Below are positions 47,427 to 58,254 of a stretch of 64,000 nucleotides of DNA, piece by piece. Source of the DNA: Laguncularia racemosa (Eukaryota; Streptophyta; Magnoliopsida; Myrtales; Combretaceae); NCBI GenBank assembly GCA_037954665.1, contig JBBMOL010000038.1, positions 5,766,001 to 5,830,000 on the forward strand. The letters run 5' to 3'. Each line of letters opens with the position of its first letter. The stretch's first letter is position 1. The translations under genes and the position numbers were made by a program. The notes beneath the pieces were generated by a model. The model was not told where the DNA came from. It ran no database searches and was given only the letters and a program-made list of their open reading frames with translations.

Positions 47427-48975
47427 TCTCTACAGGCTTCTGAAAGATTTGCCCTCAAATCTAGAGGGTCATTTCTGGAACTGAACTTGGACATCTCTAT
47501 TGGCCTATTCTCTTAGTTACCAGATGTAGTGGACATAGTTCTAATCTACTCTTGAAACCGGTGCACCTCAGATGGAGTCATAGGTGATAGTACTATGCGA
47601 GACCCTCCCATATTGAACATATAGGTGTTGCTAAACCCATCATGTAACACCTTCCGATCAAACATCCAAGGTCTAAATAACAGAAAATGGAATGCACGCA
47701 TACGAATCACGTCACAAAGGATCTCATCCTGATATTTCTACCCAACACTCATAGGCACCTTCGCCTTTAGCATAACATGCATACTACCCCAATTGTTTAA
47801 CTAGTGCAAGTTATAAGGGCTAGGATGTAGACTAGTAGATAATTGTAATTTGTCTACTAGTGTAGCAGATATAACATTCGTGTAACTACCACTATCAATG
47901 ATGAGCACACAAAGGTTACCTCTAACCCTATAAGAGGTGTGGAATATGTTCTCCCTTTGTATGTCTCTAGCATCAGGAGATAAGGTTAGAGTCCTGCGTA
48001 ACACATTAATAGGCAGATATTGTTCACCTGTACGCTCCTCATGTGTTTCTATAGTCTGGTCATCATAGTACTCCTGCAGTGCTACAGATAAGTCTGTAGG
48101 CTCTGCCTGTTCCTCCTCAACCTCAACATCCTCTCTAGAGCCCTCTATAACAATCATCACTCTTTTATTTGGACACTATGTTGCCATATGCCTAAATCCC
48201 ATACACTTAAAGCATTTGATTTAGCGTGCTTTTCCACTGGCAGATCCAGGAATAGTCTACCTCATATCTAGTGCTATTACCTCTTTACCCTTCCCAGAGG
48301 GTATATTTTCTCTAGCAGTGCTAAGGGTAGTTTTGTCCACCGCTCTCACTGTCTCACCTATTGCCTTTATCCCTCCTGATTGACCGTCAGCTACCATGGG
48401 TTTGGTAGTAGTACTGGGCTTGCTACTCGGAGCCCTGAACAAGTTGGACCTCCTTTGCCTCTCCACTTTCAAGGCTAACTTAATAGCCTCTTCAAGTGTG
48501 TTATAGTATTGCAACTCAACAACACATGCTATCTCATATTTCAGCCTTGAGACGAAGCATGCTAGGGTTTGTTCTAGAGGTTTGATTGACACACATCTAA
48601 TCATGAGGGTTTCAAATTCTTACACACAATCATCCATTGTCTTGCTTCCCTGCCTTAATGTCTACAATCGCATAAACAGTTCTTGTGTGTAGTGCTCAGG
48701 AATAAATCTTTTTCTCAACACTCTTTTCATATCCTTCCATGTCTGAATCTCATCCCCCCCCCCCCCATCCCTATGCCTACTGATAATCAAATTATTCCAC
48801 CATAAGGCAGCGTATCCTATAAACTCGACAGTAGCCAATCAGACTCGAGTATTATCATCGATCTCATAGCATTCAAAGAGACCCTCAAATTTGTCCTCCC
48901 AGTCCAAATAATCATTAGCCGATCCCTCGCCGTCATAAGAAGGCATCTGCAGCTTCACATACTCTAGTCCCCGAA
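47427..48975 (-). pseudogene. gag-protease-tail of the second A' element
   Basis: Reading leftward from 48975: YVKLQMPSYDGEGSANDYLD, the capsid core, ALKVERQRRSNLFRA, FKCMGFRHMAT with a damaged knuckle, then protease LIIDSGSYTNVISATLVDKL near 47880. A run of 13 C at 48754-48766 lies in the capsid coding region, where the first A' copy has ordinary sequence, and shifts the frame. The tail hairpin AGATTT-GAGGGC-AAATCT (-) is at 47445-47462. Many stops. Confidence 0.83.
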
Positions 48976-49732
48976 TGATGAAAGCCATGATGGGAATCAA
49001 GCTAGAAGGTGGAATGTGGATCCTCTTGAAGTGCCACCTGGACCGATCACAAGAACTCGAGTGAAACGATTCAAGGAAGCACTTAACGGGTTGATAAAGG
49101 ATATCCAAGAAGCCAGAAAAGAGTGGAGCAACTATGAGAATGACCTTACATTTGTACAAGTCATTCAAGGATATCAAAGCATAGGAGATCAAAGTTGTCG
49201 GCCTTGACAACGCTGGCTTAAACGCTGCCGGCTTTGAATCGACATTGCAATTAGAGCGCGACAGAGGGACTATGCCATCTACTACGTCGCCGACTTATAT
49301 ACCCGGCGTACATCCTACGCCGCCTACTATGCTACCAGCATACATTGCCTGTTTGTTATTTTTCTGCAACTTTATTATGTTATGTCGTTTTGGGCTTTTG
49401 TTTTACGAGCTGTAAACCCTATTAAAAGCTGCTAGGGTTGGAAAACATAAGATAAAACATACATACAACATTGATAAACACAATTTGAGAGAATTCCTCT
49501 CTTGGTTCTCCAAAGAACTTCTCTTGAACTTATCAGATCTCTTCCGTGGCATTTACCTCAGACTTATCAATCGGTCTTTCATCCCGATTGTGGCATCAAT
49601 AGAATATACCAAGGTTCTTGCCTCATCTATAGGAAACGGGTCGCGGTTCCACTTTGAGTGTTTGTCATCTTGAGTTGCAATTCCGAACGTATTAGTATAG
49701 GGTTTCGTCACATGTGGGCGTGGTTTGTATCA
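48976..49732 (+). repeat. 5' LTR, family C
   Basis: It aligns with the solo LTR 32793-33576 (-) at both ends. It carries GCCGGC/GCCGAC-type motifs at about 49195-49345 where the other copy has CACGGCCGTG types. The likely TATA box is TATTAAAAGC at 49420-49429. The LTR end TATCA runs straight into GAGCC. Confidence 0.82.
49000..49207 (+). pseudogene. Reading-frame remnant inside the family-C LTR
   Basis: The open stretch reads PLEVPPGPITRTRVKRFKEA and then a charged helix. This resembles the C-terminal end of plant gypsy polyproteins, and suggests the upstream frame ran into the LTR. The solo copy on the other strand (33370-33560) encodes a similar but broken peptide. Recognition is from memory of the family, so confidence is moderate. 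Confidence 0.5.
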
Positions 49733-49892
49733 GAGCCTAGGTTTGTTAAACATCAGTTTGGTTTGAGAAAGGTAACATCAAAACCCTAACTCCAATTGTT
49801 CATATCAAGTTTCGTATTACCATCTCTTCATACTCAAGTTCATAGTGTTAATTGTCTCTTGAGTAGTGTAGTTTCATTTTATCAATTTTGTT

Positions 49893-50005
49893 ACAAAAAA
49901 AGAAAAAGAAAAAAGGAACGAAAATAAATTAAAAAAAGAAGAAGAAGAAGAAGAAGAACGAAAAAAAAATGAAAACAAAAACAAAAAAAGAAAGAGAAAG
50001 GAAAA
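49893..50005 (+). repeat. Purine-rich leader tract with (GAA)n
   Basis: An A/G tract in the family-C leader contains about seven GAA units at 49938-49958. The rest of 49733-50232 is leader without a gene. Confidence 0.8.
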
Positions 50006-50232
50006 TTCAAGCCCAAAGAGTTTGTTCTTGAATTCTACGGAAGAATTTGGTGTGGTTTGGATTCGTTCTAAGAGAATTGAGAAGAGGGATTAGTGAGTTG
50101 ATAACATCTCTGCTTGTGAGAATACACGAGTGATTGTGGGATATCCTTCTTTGTGTGAAACACGTGAGGGAGCAAATCATGAGGTTTAATTCTATATATT
50201 TGTGTTAGTACTAACCTTTTATTGCAGGAACT

Positions 50233-51189
50233 ATGTCACAGCAAAATTCTCCTAAAGGTGAGAGGGGGAGGTTTGATGCTAGGTTAGTGATTGAGGCGTT
50301 GAGGAGTGAGATGAAGAGAATGTTTCAGGAGGGAATGGAGCAAATTCATGAAATGGTGGAGTAGAAATTGGAGCAATCTAAGAATGTCTTTAAAGGACAA
50401 AGGGGTGGAGATGAAAATTCTGATGATGAGTTTGATGAACCTTCTATTGGGAGTTATAGAGGTTATGGTTTTAGGAATAGAAGAACTAGGGATTAGGAAG
50501 ATAGAGGAGATAGGAATAGAAAGGATAATCAATTGAGTTGTATAAAGATAAAGATTCCTCCTTTCCAAGGGAAGAATGATCCCGAAGCATACTTATAATG
50601 GGAAAAGAAGGTAGAGATGGTGTTTGATTGTCACAATTATAGTGGGAGAAAGAAAGTGGAGCTTACTGCCATTGAGTTTTCAAATTATGCCATAGTGTGG
50701 TGGGATCAACTGATGTTGAATAGGAGAAGGAATGGCGAACCACCCATTGAGTCTTAGGAAGAGATGAAGAGGGTGATGAAGAAGCGGTTTGTTTCTGCTT
50801 ACTACTATCGCGGATTACACAACAAATTGCAAACTCTTAAGTAGGGAAGCCGAAGTGTGGATGAGTATTTCAAGGAGATGGAGGTTATTATGATTCGAGC
50901 CAATGTTGAGGAGGATCGAGAGGTTACCATGGCGAGGTTTCTTGCTGGGTTAAATAGAGAGATTCAAAATGTAGTAGAAGTGCAGCATTATGTGGAATTG
51001 GAAGATATGGTCCACATGGCTATAAAGGTTGAGAACCAACATAGGAGGAAAGGTAGTAGCACTGCCCGGTTTCAACAGGGTACGGGTTCACCTACTTGGA
51101 AGACTAACCATTGGAGGAAGGAAGAAAAGTCTTTACCCACCAAGCCAAAAGGAGAGTAGAAGCAAGGGGGTTCTACTCCTGGATTTGAA
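50233..51189 (+). pseudogene. gag pseudogene of the family-C element
   Basis: ATG 50233 opens MSQQNSPKGERGRFDARLV. Capsid blocks are IKIPPFQGKNDPEAYL, ELTAIEFSNYAIVWWDQL, MKKRFVSAYYYRGLHNKL and GSRSVDEYFKEMEVIMIRAN, then NREIQNVVEVQHYVELEDMV. Six or more stops occur, mostly TAG where CAG or TGG fits the family. It stops before any zinc knuckle, where sequence changes to a Tekay-type LTR remnant. Confidence 0.82.
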
Positions 51190-51309
51190 TGTTGATGTAT
51201 AAGAGTTGCAAGATTAATAGGTATCAAAGTAAAATAGAGCCTTAACGTGTTCTTATGTGATAAGGACACGTAGCCAGTAGTAGTGTGGCTTGGGTTTTGG
51301 GACGTTATA
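51190..51309 (+). repeat. LTR remnant and decayed primer site of the second Tekay-type element
   Basis: The end GGACGTTATA matches the ends at 97-106 and 15541-15550. TGGTATTAAAGT at 51317-51328 is the primer site with three transitions. Most of the LTR is missing at the left. Confidence 0.7.
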
Positions 51310-51619
51310 GCTTAGATGGTATTAAAGTATAGGTTTGTGATCTTTAGGAACTTAAGTTTGGTTCTATAAAGGATAGGTTGATGATCTTTAGGAAGTAAGT
51401 TTTGATCTATAGAGCATAGGTAGATGATCTTTATCAACTTGGACTTGTTAATCCTTAGAAAATTAAGTATTGATCATTAAACATAAGTTTCAAATAGTAG
51501 AGCATAAGATATGGTCTTTAAAAAATTAAGTATTTGATCTGTAAGAAGGTGAGACATGAAGAGAGTGGGAAAATATGGAACACTATTTATTCAGTAAATT
51601 ATTTTAATGTACTGATATT

Positions 51620-52090
51620 TATCAATCGAGAATGACTGGAAGCTCAGAAACATACACGGCCGGATACACGGTCAGAAGGCACGGCCATGTATTGTGTTAG
51701 ATAACTTCTAGAAACATACACGACTGGATACACGGTCAGAAGTCACGGCCGTGTGTTATGTCAGGTACCTTCCAGAAACATACACAGCTGGATACACGGC
51801 TAGAAGGCACGGCCATGTGTTTTGTCAGGTAGCTACCAGAAACATATATGGCCTGATACACGGCTAGAAGGCACGGCCGTGTAACACGGCTGTGAATATT
51901 TAGATATTTGTTTCGTGAATTAGTTTGTAAATATGGCATGTATATTTTGTATTGTATATTTTGGTAGATGAAGATTTATTTTCCTAGTTTGTAAGATGTA
52001 GTTGCTTGGAAAGATATCCTCTTAATGTATATATATACTTGAACATGAATGATGAAAAGGCATTCAGCCAAAGCTTCTCAAAAGTTGTTA
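51620..52090 (+). repeat. 5' LTR of the copia element
   Basis: It is 471 bases, TATCAATCGAG to AAGTTGTTA, with a four-unit tandem array and a TATATATATA box at 52028-52037. Confidence 0.94.
51646..51890 (+). repeat. Four-unit tandem repeat, about 63 bases each
   Basis: Units start near 51646, 51709, 51772 and 51836 with cagaaacatacac. Each holds two or three cacggcc/ggccgtg motifs. The matching array in the 3' LTR (56238-56470) has lost part of unit 2. Confidence 0.88.
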
Positions 52091-52102
52091 TGGTATCAGA
52101 GC
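52091..52102 (+). promoter_or_regulatory. Primer binding site, tRNA-iMet type (copia)
   Basis: TGGTATCAGAGC directly follows the LTR with no spacer. Confidence 0.93.
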
Positions 52103-52248
52103 AACACAACTGAGTATTACACTGAATCCATAGTTCCTTTTTTAGTCTTGGAATTGCTGGTTTGTTCTTGGTTTTTCTTTGGCTGTAGGTTAATTAATTC
52201 CAATCAACAATTTTTATAATCAAGTTGTGAGTGACAATTCGGTTTAGA

Positions 52249-53067
52249 ATGTCTCTTGAGAAAACACATGAAATCTTAGCTATTAGATTTACGGGAAAGA
52301 ATTATGTTGCATGGGAATTTCAGTTCAAGATGTTTTTGAAAGGGAAGGAGCTTTGGGGTCATATTGACGGGTTTTCTCCAAGTCCTACAGAGTCGAAAGA
52401 TCGTGGTCAATGGGAGGCAAAGGATGCACGGATTGTCTCTTAGATTTTTGGGATCTATTGAGGCTCATATGGTGAACAATTTATGATCCTTTGGCACAAC
52501 AAAAGAAATGTGGGAATACTTGAAGCGCGTCTACAATCATGATAATACTGCAAGACGTTTCCAATTGGAACTTGATATGAGTAATTATAGTCAAGGTAAT
52601 CTCTCAATTGAACAATATTATTATGGCTTCCTTAATTTATGGAGCAAATATTCTGGTATTATCTATGCTAAGGTGTCAAAGGAGAGTTTGGCTAGTCTTC
52701 AGGCTGTTCATGAAGTGAGTCGTCGTGATCGGTTTTTGATGAAGCTCAGACCTGAATTTGAAACCGCTCGGGCTGGGTTGCTGAATAGTGATCCAGTGCC
52801 TTGTTTGGATGTATGTTTTAGTGAATTGCTGCGCGAGGAACAAAGATTGGCGACACAAGCCGCTATTAGTGCAATTGGTGGATCATCTGGAATAGTTAAT
52901 GTTGCATATGCTGCTTAGACCCGAGGAAAGGGAACAATGCAGTGTTACAGCTGCAAAGAATTTGGTCATATTGCCCGTCATTATAGTAAAAAGTTATGTA
53001 ATTATTGCAAGCAAAAAGGACATATTATTAAAGAGTTTCCTATAAGGCCTCAAAACAGAAGGTCATA
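52249..53067 (+). pseudogene. gag of the copia element
   Basis: ATG 52249 opens MSLEKTHEILAIRFTGKNYV. The UBN2-type capsid continues with WEYLKRVYNHDNTARRFQLE, then LREEQRLATQ. Two zinc knuckles follow: CYSCKEFGHIARHY and CNYCKQKGHIIKEF; in both the last cysteine is changed. Stops at 52441, 52483, 52918 and 53067 fit TGG, CGA, CAG and CAA changed by one transition. Gag would assemble the particle around element RNA. Confidence 0.87.
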
Positions 53068-54450
53068 AGCTTTTCATGCTGCGGCATCCGACTCTTGCAA
53101 TCTTGGTTCGACATCTACAATTGCTGGCAATAATCAATCTGTTCTCACACCAGATATGGTTCAACAGATGATTCTCTCTGCCTTCTCTGCTCTTGGTCTT
53201 CAAGGGAAAGGTAAGACTACTAATTCCATTCCTTGGTTTGTTGATTCCGGTGCCACAAATCATATGACTGGCACATCAGATTTATTGCATAATCAACATC
53301 CATATACTGGTACTCAACACATTCACGTTGCTGATGGAAATAATATTCCTATTATGATAGTTGGTGATATTAGCTCCTCCTTTCGACATGTCTTGGTTTT
53401 TCCTAAATTATCTACTAACTTACTTTTTGTTGGGCAAATGGTGGATAATAACTGTGATGTCCACTTTTCTCGTGATGGTTGTACTATACAGGATCAAGTG
53501 TCAGGGAAGATGATAGCAAAGGGGCCTAAAGTGGGCAGGTTATTTCCATTACAATTTACCGTTCCTCGAACTTTGTCATTAGCTTCTTCAGTTGTTGACA
53601 ATAAGGCTGGCATCTGGCATAGACACTTAGGTCATCCAAATAATGTTGTTTTGAATCATTTGTTGCAAAGAGGTGTTCTCGGTTCCATAGATAAGAGTTT
53701 ATTAGTTAATTGTTCTCCTTGTAAACTGGGCAAAAGTAAGACATTGCCTTTTCCTGTTTTGGGTAGTCGTGCCAATAAATGTTTTGACATTATTCATACT
53801 GATGTTTGGGGAATTGCACCAATTATTTCACATGATCAGTATAAATACTTTGTGACATTTATTGACGATTACAGTTGATTTACATGAATTTATTTTTTGC
53901 ATTCCAAAGTAGATGTGTTTCATGTGTTTCAAACCTTTGTGACATATATTGAAACTCAGTTTTCCACTTGTATTAAAATCTTACGGTTTGATAATGGTGG
54001 TGAATATATTTCTCATGAGTTTCAAGCATTTCTTCATAACAAGGGTATTGTTTCACAACGCTCATGTCCTTATACACCTCAGCAAAATGGAGTTGTCGAA
54101 CGGAAAAATTGACATTTGTTAGATGTGGTGCGCACATTGTTGTTAGAATCTTCTGTTCCAGCTAAGTTTTGGACCAAAGCTTTATCTACTGTCGTTTATC
54201 TAATTAATCGCTTACCATCTTAACAATTGAAGTTTGATTATCCCTATCAATGAGTGTTTGGTAAACATCCTAATTATCATATGCTACATACTTTCGGATG
54301 TGTTTGTTTCGTTCATTTACCTACATATGAACGACATAAGTTGTCCGCCTAGTCTATTCAATGTGGCTTTATGGGTTACAACCCTAATCATAAAGGTTTT
54401 GTGTGTTATGATTTGATTAATAATCAATGGCATATCTCTCGGGATATGAT
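53068..54450 (+). pseudogene. Protease and integrase of the copia element
   Basis: Protease shows WFVDSGATNHMTG near 53236 with an intact D-S-G. Integrase begins with the zinc domain IWHRHLGHPNNVV...CSPC (about 53610-53720). Core residues are D in IHTDVWG (53796), D in RFDNGGEY (53990) and E in QQNGVVERKN (54090). Stops lie at 53876, 53885, 54110 and others to 54350; each is one transition from Arg, Trp or Gln codons that fit the family. A frameshift near 54450 leads into RT. Confidence 0.9.
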
Positions 54451-56160
54451 TTCTTTGAACATGAATACTATTTTCAGCAACATTTTTCGACATCTGATAC
54501 TATTGTACTTCCTCACTTTGATGACTCTCATTTTGATAAACGGTTCAAGCCAGGACTTGTTCTTTCTGACTCTGCTCCTGAAAATGCTTCAATGATTCTT
54601 CGACGATCAACTCGGCACACTCGTCCTCCAGATAGATATGGGTATTCTACAACTGTAACTAATGTTACCATTCCTACCTCTTATTCTCAGGCTGCTAAAC
54701 AGCCTTGCTGGATAAAAGCCATGCAAGAGGAACTTCAAGCACTTCAAGACAATCACACTTGGGATATTGTTTCATGTCCTGCTGGTGTTAAACCCATTGG
54801 TTGTAAATGGGTTTATTCTCTTAAGATTCGATCTGATGGTTCCCTCGACAGATATAAGGCAAGGTTGGTAGCTCTTGGCAATCGACAGGAATATGGAATT
54901 GATTATGAAGAGACCTTTGCACCTGTAGCTAAGATGACAACTGTCCGGCTTATTCTATCTATTGCTGCATCTAAAGGATGGTTCTTACGACAGATGGATG
55001 TTAAGAATGCATTTTTGCATGGAGACCTCAAGGAAGATATCTATATGACTCCTCCTCCAGGATTGTTTTCCACACCCTCACATGATGTTTATAAGCTCAA
55101 ATGGTCTCTATACGGTTTAAAACAGGCTCCATGGGCCTGGTTTGAGAAGTTTCGTAATACTCTTCTTAGCTTCTCTTTTATTTAAAGTCAGTATGATTCT
55201 TCCTTATTTCTGTGCAAGGCTGACAAGGGAATTGTCTTATTGTTAGTCTACGTTGATGATATTGTTATCACAGGATCTGATACTCAATTAATGTCTCAGT
55301 TACAAGAGCGCCTTCAAGGTTCTTTTCATATGAAGGATTTGGGATCGTTAACTTATTTCTTAGGTCTTGAGGTTCATTCTTCTTCTGTTGGTATTTTTCT
55401 TCATCAACATAAATATACTAAGGAACTTATTACTTTAGCTGGTCTCCAAGAGGGACATTCTGTTGATACTCCTTTGGAAGTGAATGTTAAATATCAACGA
55501 AATGATGGTGATTTTCTATCCGATCCATCTCTATATCAACAACTTGTTGGAAGTCTCAATTATCTTACTATTACACGTCCTGATATTTCATTTGTTGTAC
55601 AACAAGTTAGTCAATTTATGCAGGCACCTACACATTTTCATTCAGCAGCAGTTCGCCGTATTGTTCGGTATTTAAAAGGGACCTCTCATCGTGGTTTGTT
55701 CTTTTCTACGAAGTCTCCTATTCACTTAACCACATATAGTGATGCTGATTGGGCTGGTTGTTCTGATACACGTCGCTCTATTACTGGTTGGTGTATATTT
55801 CTTGGTAACTCTTTAATTTCTTGGAAGAGTAAGAAACAAGATCGTGTGTCTAAGTCTTCTACTGAGTTCGAATATCGTGCTATGTCGTCTGCTTTCTCTG
55901 AGATCATTTGGCTTCGAGGTTTGTTGGCTGAGGTTGGTTTTCCTCAACTTGGGTCTACCTCTCTTTATGTCGATAATACTAGTGCTGTTCAGATTACTGC
56001 TAATCCTGTCTTTCATGAGCGTATGAAACATATTGAAGTGGATTGTCATTCTATTTGAGAAGCTTATGATAATGGTGTTATTTCTCTTCCTCATATATTT
56101 TTTGATCTTCAAACGGCTGATATATTTACTAAGCTCTTTCTCAGCAGCGTCATTAGTTTC
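54451..56160 (+). pseudogene. Reverse transcriptase and RNase H of the copia element
   Basis: RT blocks are HTWDIVSCPAGVKPIGCKWV, SLDRYKARLVALG, YEETFAPVAKMTTVRLIL, QMDVKNAFLHGDL and LKWSLYGLKQAPWAWF. The active site YVDDIVITGSD is at 55249. The joint block GSLNYLTITRPDISFVVQQV follows. RNase H has YSDADWAGCSDTRRSITGW (55737), SKSSTEFEYRAM (55852) and LYVDNTSAVQI. Stops at 55183 and 56056 fit CAA and CGA transitions. Apart from these the frame is long and clear. Confidence 0.92.
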
Positions 56161-56171
56161 TTGTTGGCAAC

Positions 56172-56211
56172 TTGATGCTTCTTGATCAGTCCGCATCAAT
56201 TTGAGGGGGGA
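56172..56211 (+). promoter_or_regulatory. Polypurine tract with upstream inverted repeat (copia)
   Basis: TTGAGGGGGGA at 56201-56211 directly precedes the LTR. TTGATGC (56172-56178) and GCATCAA (56193-56199) form an inverted repeat just upstream with a 14-base loop. Confidence 0.82.
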
Positions 56212-56670
56212 TATCAATCGAGAATGACTGGAAGCTCAGAAATATATACGGCCGGATACACGGTCAGAAGGTACAGCTGTGTATTGTGTTAGATAACTTC
56301 TAAAAACATACACGGTCAGAAGCCACGGCCGTGTGTTGTGTCAGGTACCTCCCAGAAACATACACAGCCGGATACACGGCTAGAAGGCACGGCCGTATGT
56401 TGTGTCAAGTAGCTACCAGAAACATACACGGCCTGATACACGGCTAGAAGGCATGGCCGTGTAACACGGCCGTGAATATTTAGATATTTGTTTCGTGACT
56501 TAGTTTGTAAATACGGCATGTATATTTTGTATTGTATATTTTAGTAGAGGAAGATTTATTTTCCTAGTTTGTAAGATGTAGTTGCTTGGAAAGATATCCT
56601 CCTAATGTATATATATACTTGAACATGAATGATGAAAAGGCATTCAGCCAAAGCTTCTCAAAAGTTGTTA
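56212..56670 (+). repeat. 3' LTR of the copia element
   Basis: It is 459 bases with the same TA...TA ends; the array at 56238-56470 is 12 bases shorter in net length. It is followed by ATATT. Confidence 0.94.
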
Positions 56671-56819
56671 ATATTTTATTTTCATTTATTATAATTGTTA
56701 AGTTTTGTATATATGGGTTACATTATATGTAGAGGTATATGTGTATATACCTATATGACATGATTATAATATTAACTAATACTAACTTAAGTACATCTAG
56801 CTGTCTCGTCTTAAATAGA

Positions 56820-57220
56820 GTGTCTCTAAGAAGAATCGTTGGATCAATTGTTGGAAGGGGTGCTAGACATGGAAACCCTAGTGAAAGGAATAATCAAGGT
56901 CAGCAGCCACAAGGTAGAAAGAGGCCGGATGATTAAAGAGACAGTCCAACTACTATAAATTGTGAATTAGTGAGTGAGGTTGTTAATATAACAACAACAA
57001 ACCCCCAATGTCCCATAGTGTAAGAATGTCAATGAACCTATCAGCTTTGATAGGTTCATCAAAGTAGCTAAAGAATTCAACCTTAGAGTGGATGACCTAA
57101 TTAAAGCTGAAGATTAGGTATGGGAAATGGTGAAGACCTTTGCTATCTTTTAGATACCAGAAGATAGGAAAGTCACTTATGCTACATTTATGTTAAAGGG
57201 AATTGCAACAAAATGATGGG
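56820..57220 (+). pseudogene. gag, first part, second Tekay-type element
   Basis: The start codon position reads GTG, followed by SLRRIVGSIV where the left element has MPPRRTI. The region FDRFIKVAKEFNLRVDDLIK and VWEMVKTFAI matches that gag. A TAG and other stops occur. It is cut at the CTTTG duplication and continues at 61561. Confidence 0.75.
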
Positions 57221-57225
57221 CTTTG

Positions 57226-58254
57226 TGATTTGCCTAATTCAACTTAGAAGCACAATGAAAAGACTTAAGAAAAAACAATCTCAAGTCAAGGTAAAACTGG
57301 ATCCACAAGGGCAAAATTCACGTGAACCCTAGTGAAGATGTAATGAATTCCAAATGCTCAAAGATATAATCGTAATACCACAATGATAATATCTTCTAAT
57401 AACACCCTATTCACATATAATCCACGAAAATAATCCACAAATTCAAAAGAAAACCTCAATTCCAACGATTCCTTTCCAATAGTGGAAAACACGTTTTCAA
57501 GGGAATTCTTCAATGAAGATTCGAATCCAATTGCAAAGTACCTTAAATAAACTCAAGAATTCGAATACAATTAGAAGCAAATCTATCCAAGAACTATCTC
57601 AATTCAACCCTAGATATGACACACTAGAGAAGAAAAGAAATCACAACAAAATGAAATTGATATAACTCACAATTTCAAGGTGTTGCACTCGCCACAATTT
57701 CAACTCTTGGGATTGAAATTGATAAGAGTCTAGATGACAATTAGGAACCCTAATTGTCATGTGAAGAAGAAGTGTTTGATCCGCAAAATAAGCCTCCCCA
57801 AACCCTCTCTTAAGCAAGTATTTATACTTGCTACTCCTAGGGTTAAAAAGTGCTCAAAATTACAAGTTTGCCACTTTTAAGGTGGCTAACCCTAAATGAA
57901 AGTTACAAAGAAATAAAAGTGTCCCAAAACCAAAATAGTTCATAAAAGAGTAAATATATAAAAGAAATGGTCTTCAAGATGCCGGTCTTCTATAGTATCC
58001 ATCGGCCCAGCTCATCGCCGGTTCAGGTCGGTCCATAGATAACCCACAAGCTGAGTCTGAGGGAGTTTGTCTATTTCCCTATAGAATATGATAAGTATTC
58101 CTGTTGGAATATAAAATACATGAACAAGATAAAAGAGGTTAGTAAATGAATAATTCCAGGGTCGATTTGCTCAAAATGGGTCCTCATCGGCAAGATTCGA
58201 AATCCTTTAGTTCTTGCCCTAATGATAAGTCTTGTCGGATTTTGATTCCTATCA
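57226..58254 (-). repeat. 3' LTR, family A
   Basis: It is 1029 bases; the outer end reads TGATTTGCCTAATTC where the other LTR has TGATGTGCC. The TATA palindrome is intact at about 57813-57832. Confidence 0.93.

Larger units (their letters stand above)
46420..48975 (-). mobile_element. Second A' element, truncated inside gag
   Basis: It has a 3' LTR (46420-47426) and an internal region with tail, protease, knuckle and part of gag, then stops at 48975 exactly where a family-C LTR begins. Its 5' LTR is not in the window. Gene order and content match the element at 39495-46150. Confidence 0.87.
48976..51189 (+). mobile_element. Family-C gypsy element, 5' LTR and gag only, truncated
   Basis: The LTR start TGATGA directly abuts broken A' gag, so it probably inserted there; the preceding bases CCGAA would be its duplication but the other end is not seen. 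LTR, leader and gag follow before the sequence switches to a Tekay-type LTR remnant near 51190. No pol is present. Confidence 0.75.
51620..56670 (+). mobile_element. Ty1/copia retrotransposon, decayed full-length copy, duplication ATATT
   Basis: LTRs (51620-52090, 56212-56670), a primer site, gag, protease, integrase, RT and RNase H in copia order, and a polypurine tract. ATATT is duplicated at 51615-51619 and 56671-56675. Length is 5051. Both LTRs begin TA and end TA instead of TG and CA. About a dozen stops and one frameshift make it non-functional. Confidence 0.95.

Noticed and set aside
49016..49207. Stand-alone small gene with a PITRTRVKRFKEAL peptide
   Set aside because: It lies wholly inside a family-C LTR, with a damaged counterpart in the solo LTR on the other strand, so I treat it as polyprotein remnant.
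51646..51890. Regularly spaced direct repeats, CRISPR-like at first sight
   Set aside because: Units of about 63 bases are adjacent without unique spacers, lie in a copia LTR of a plant and are matched in the other LTR.
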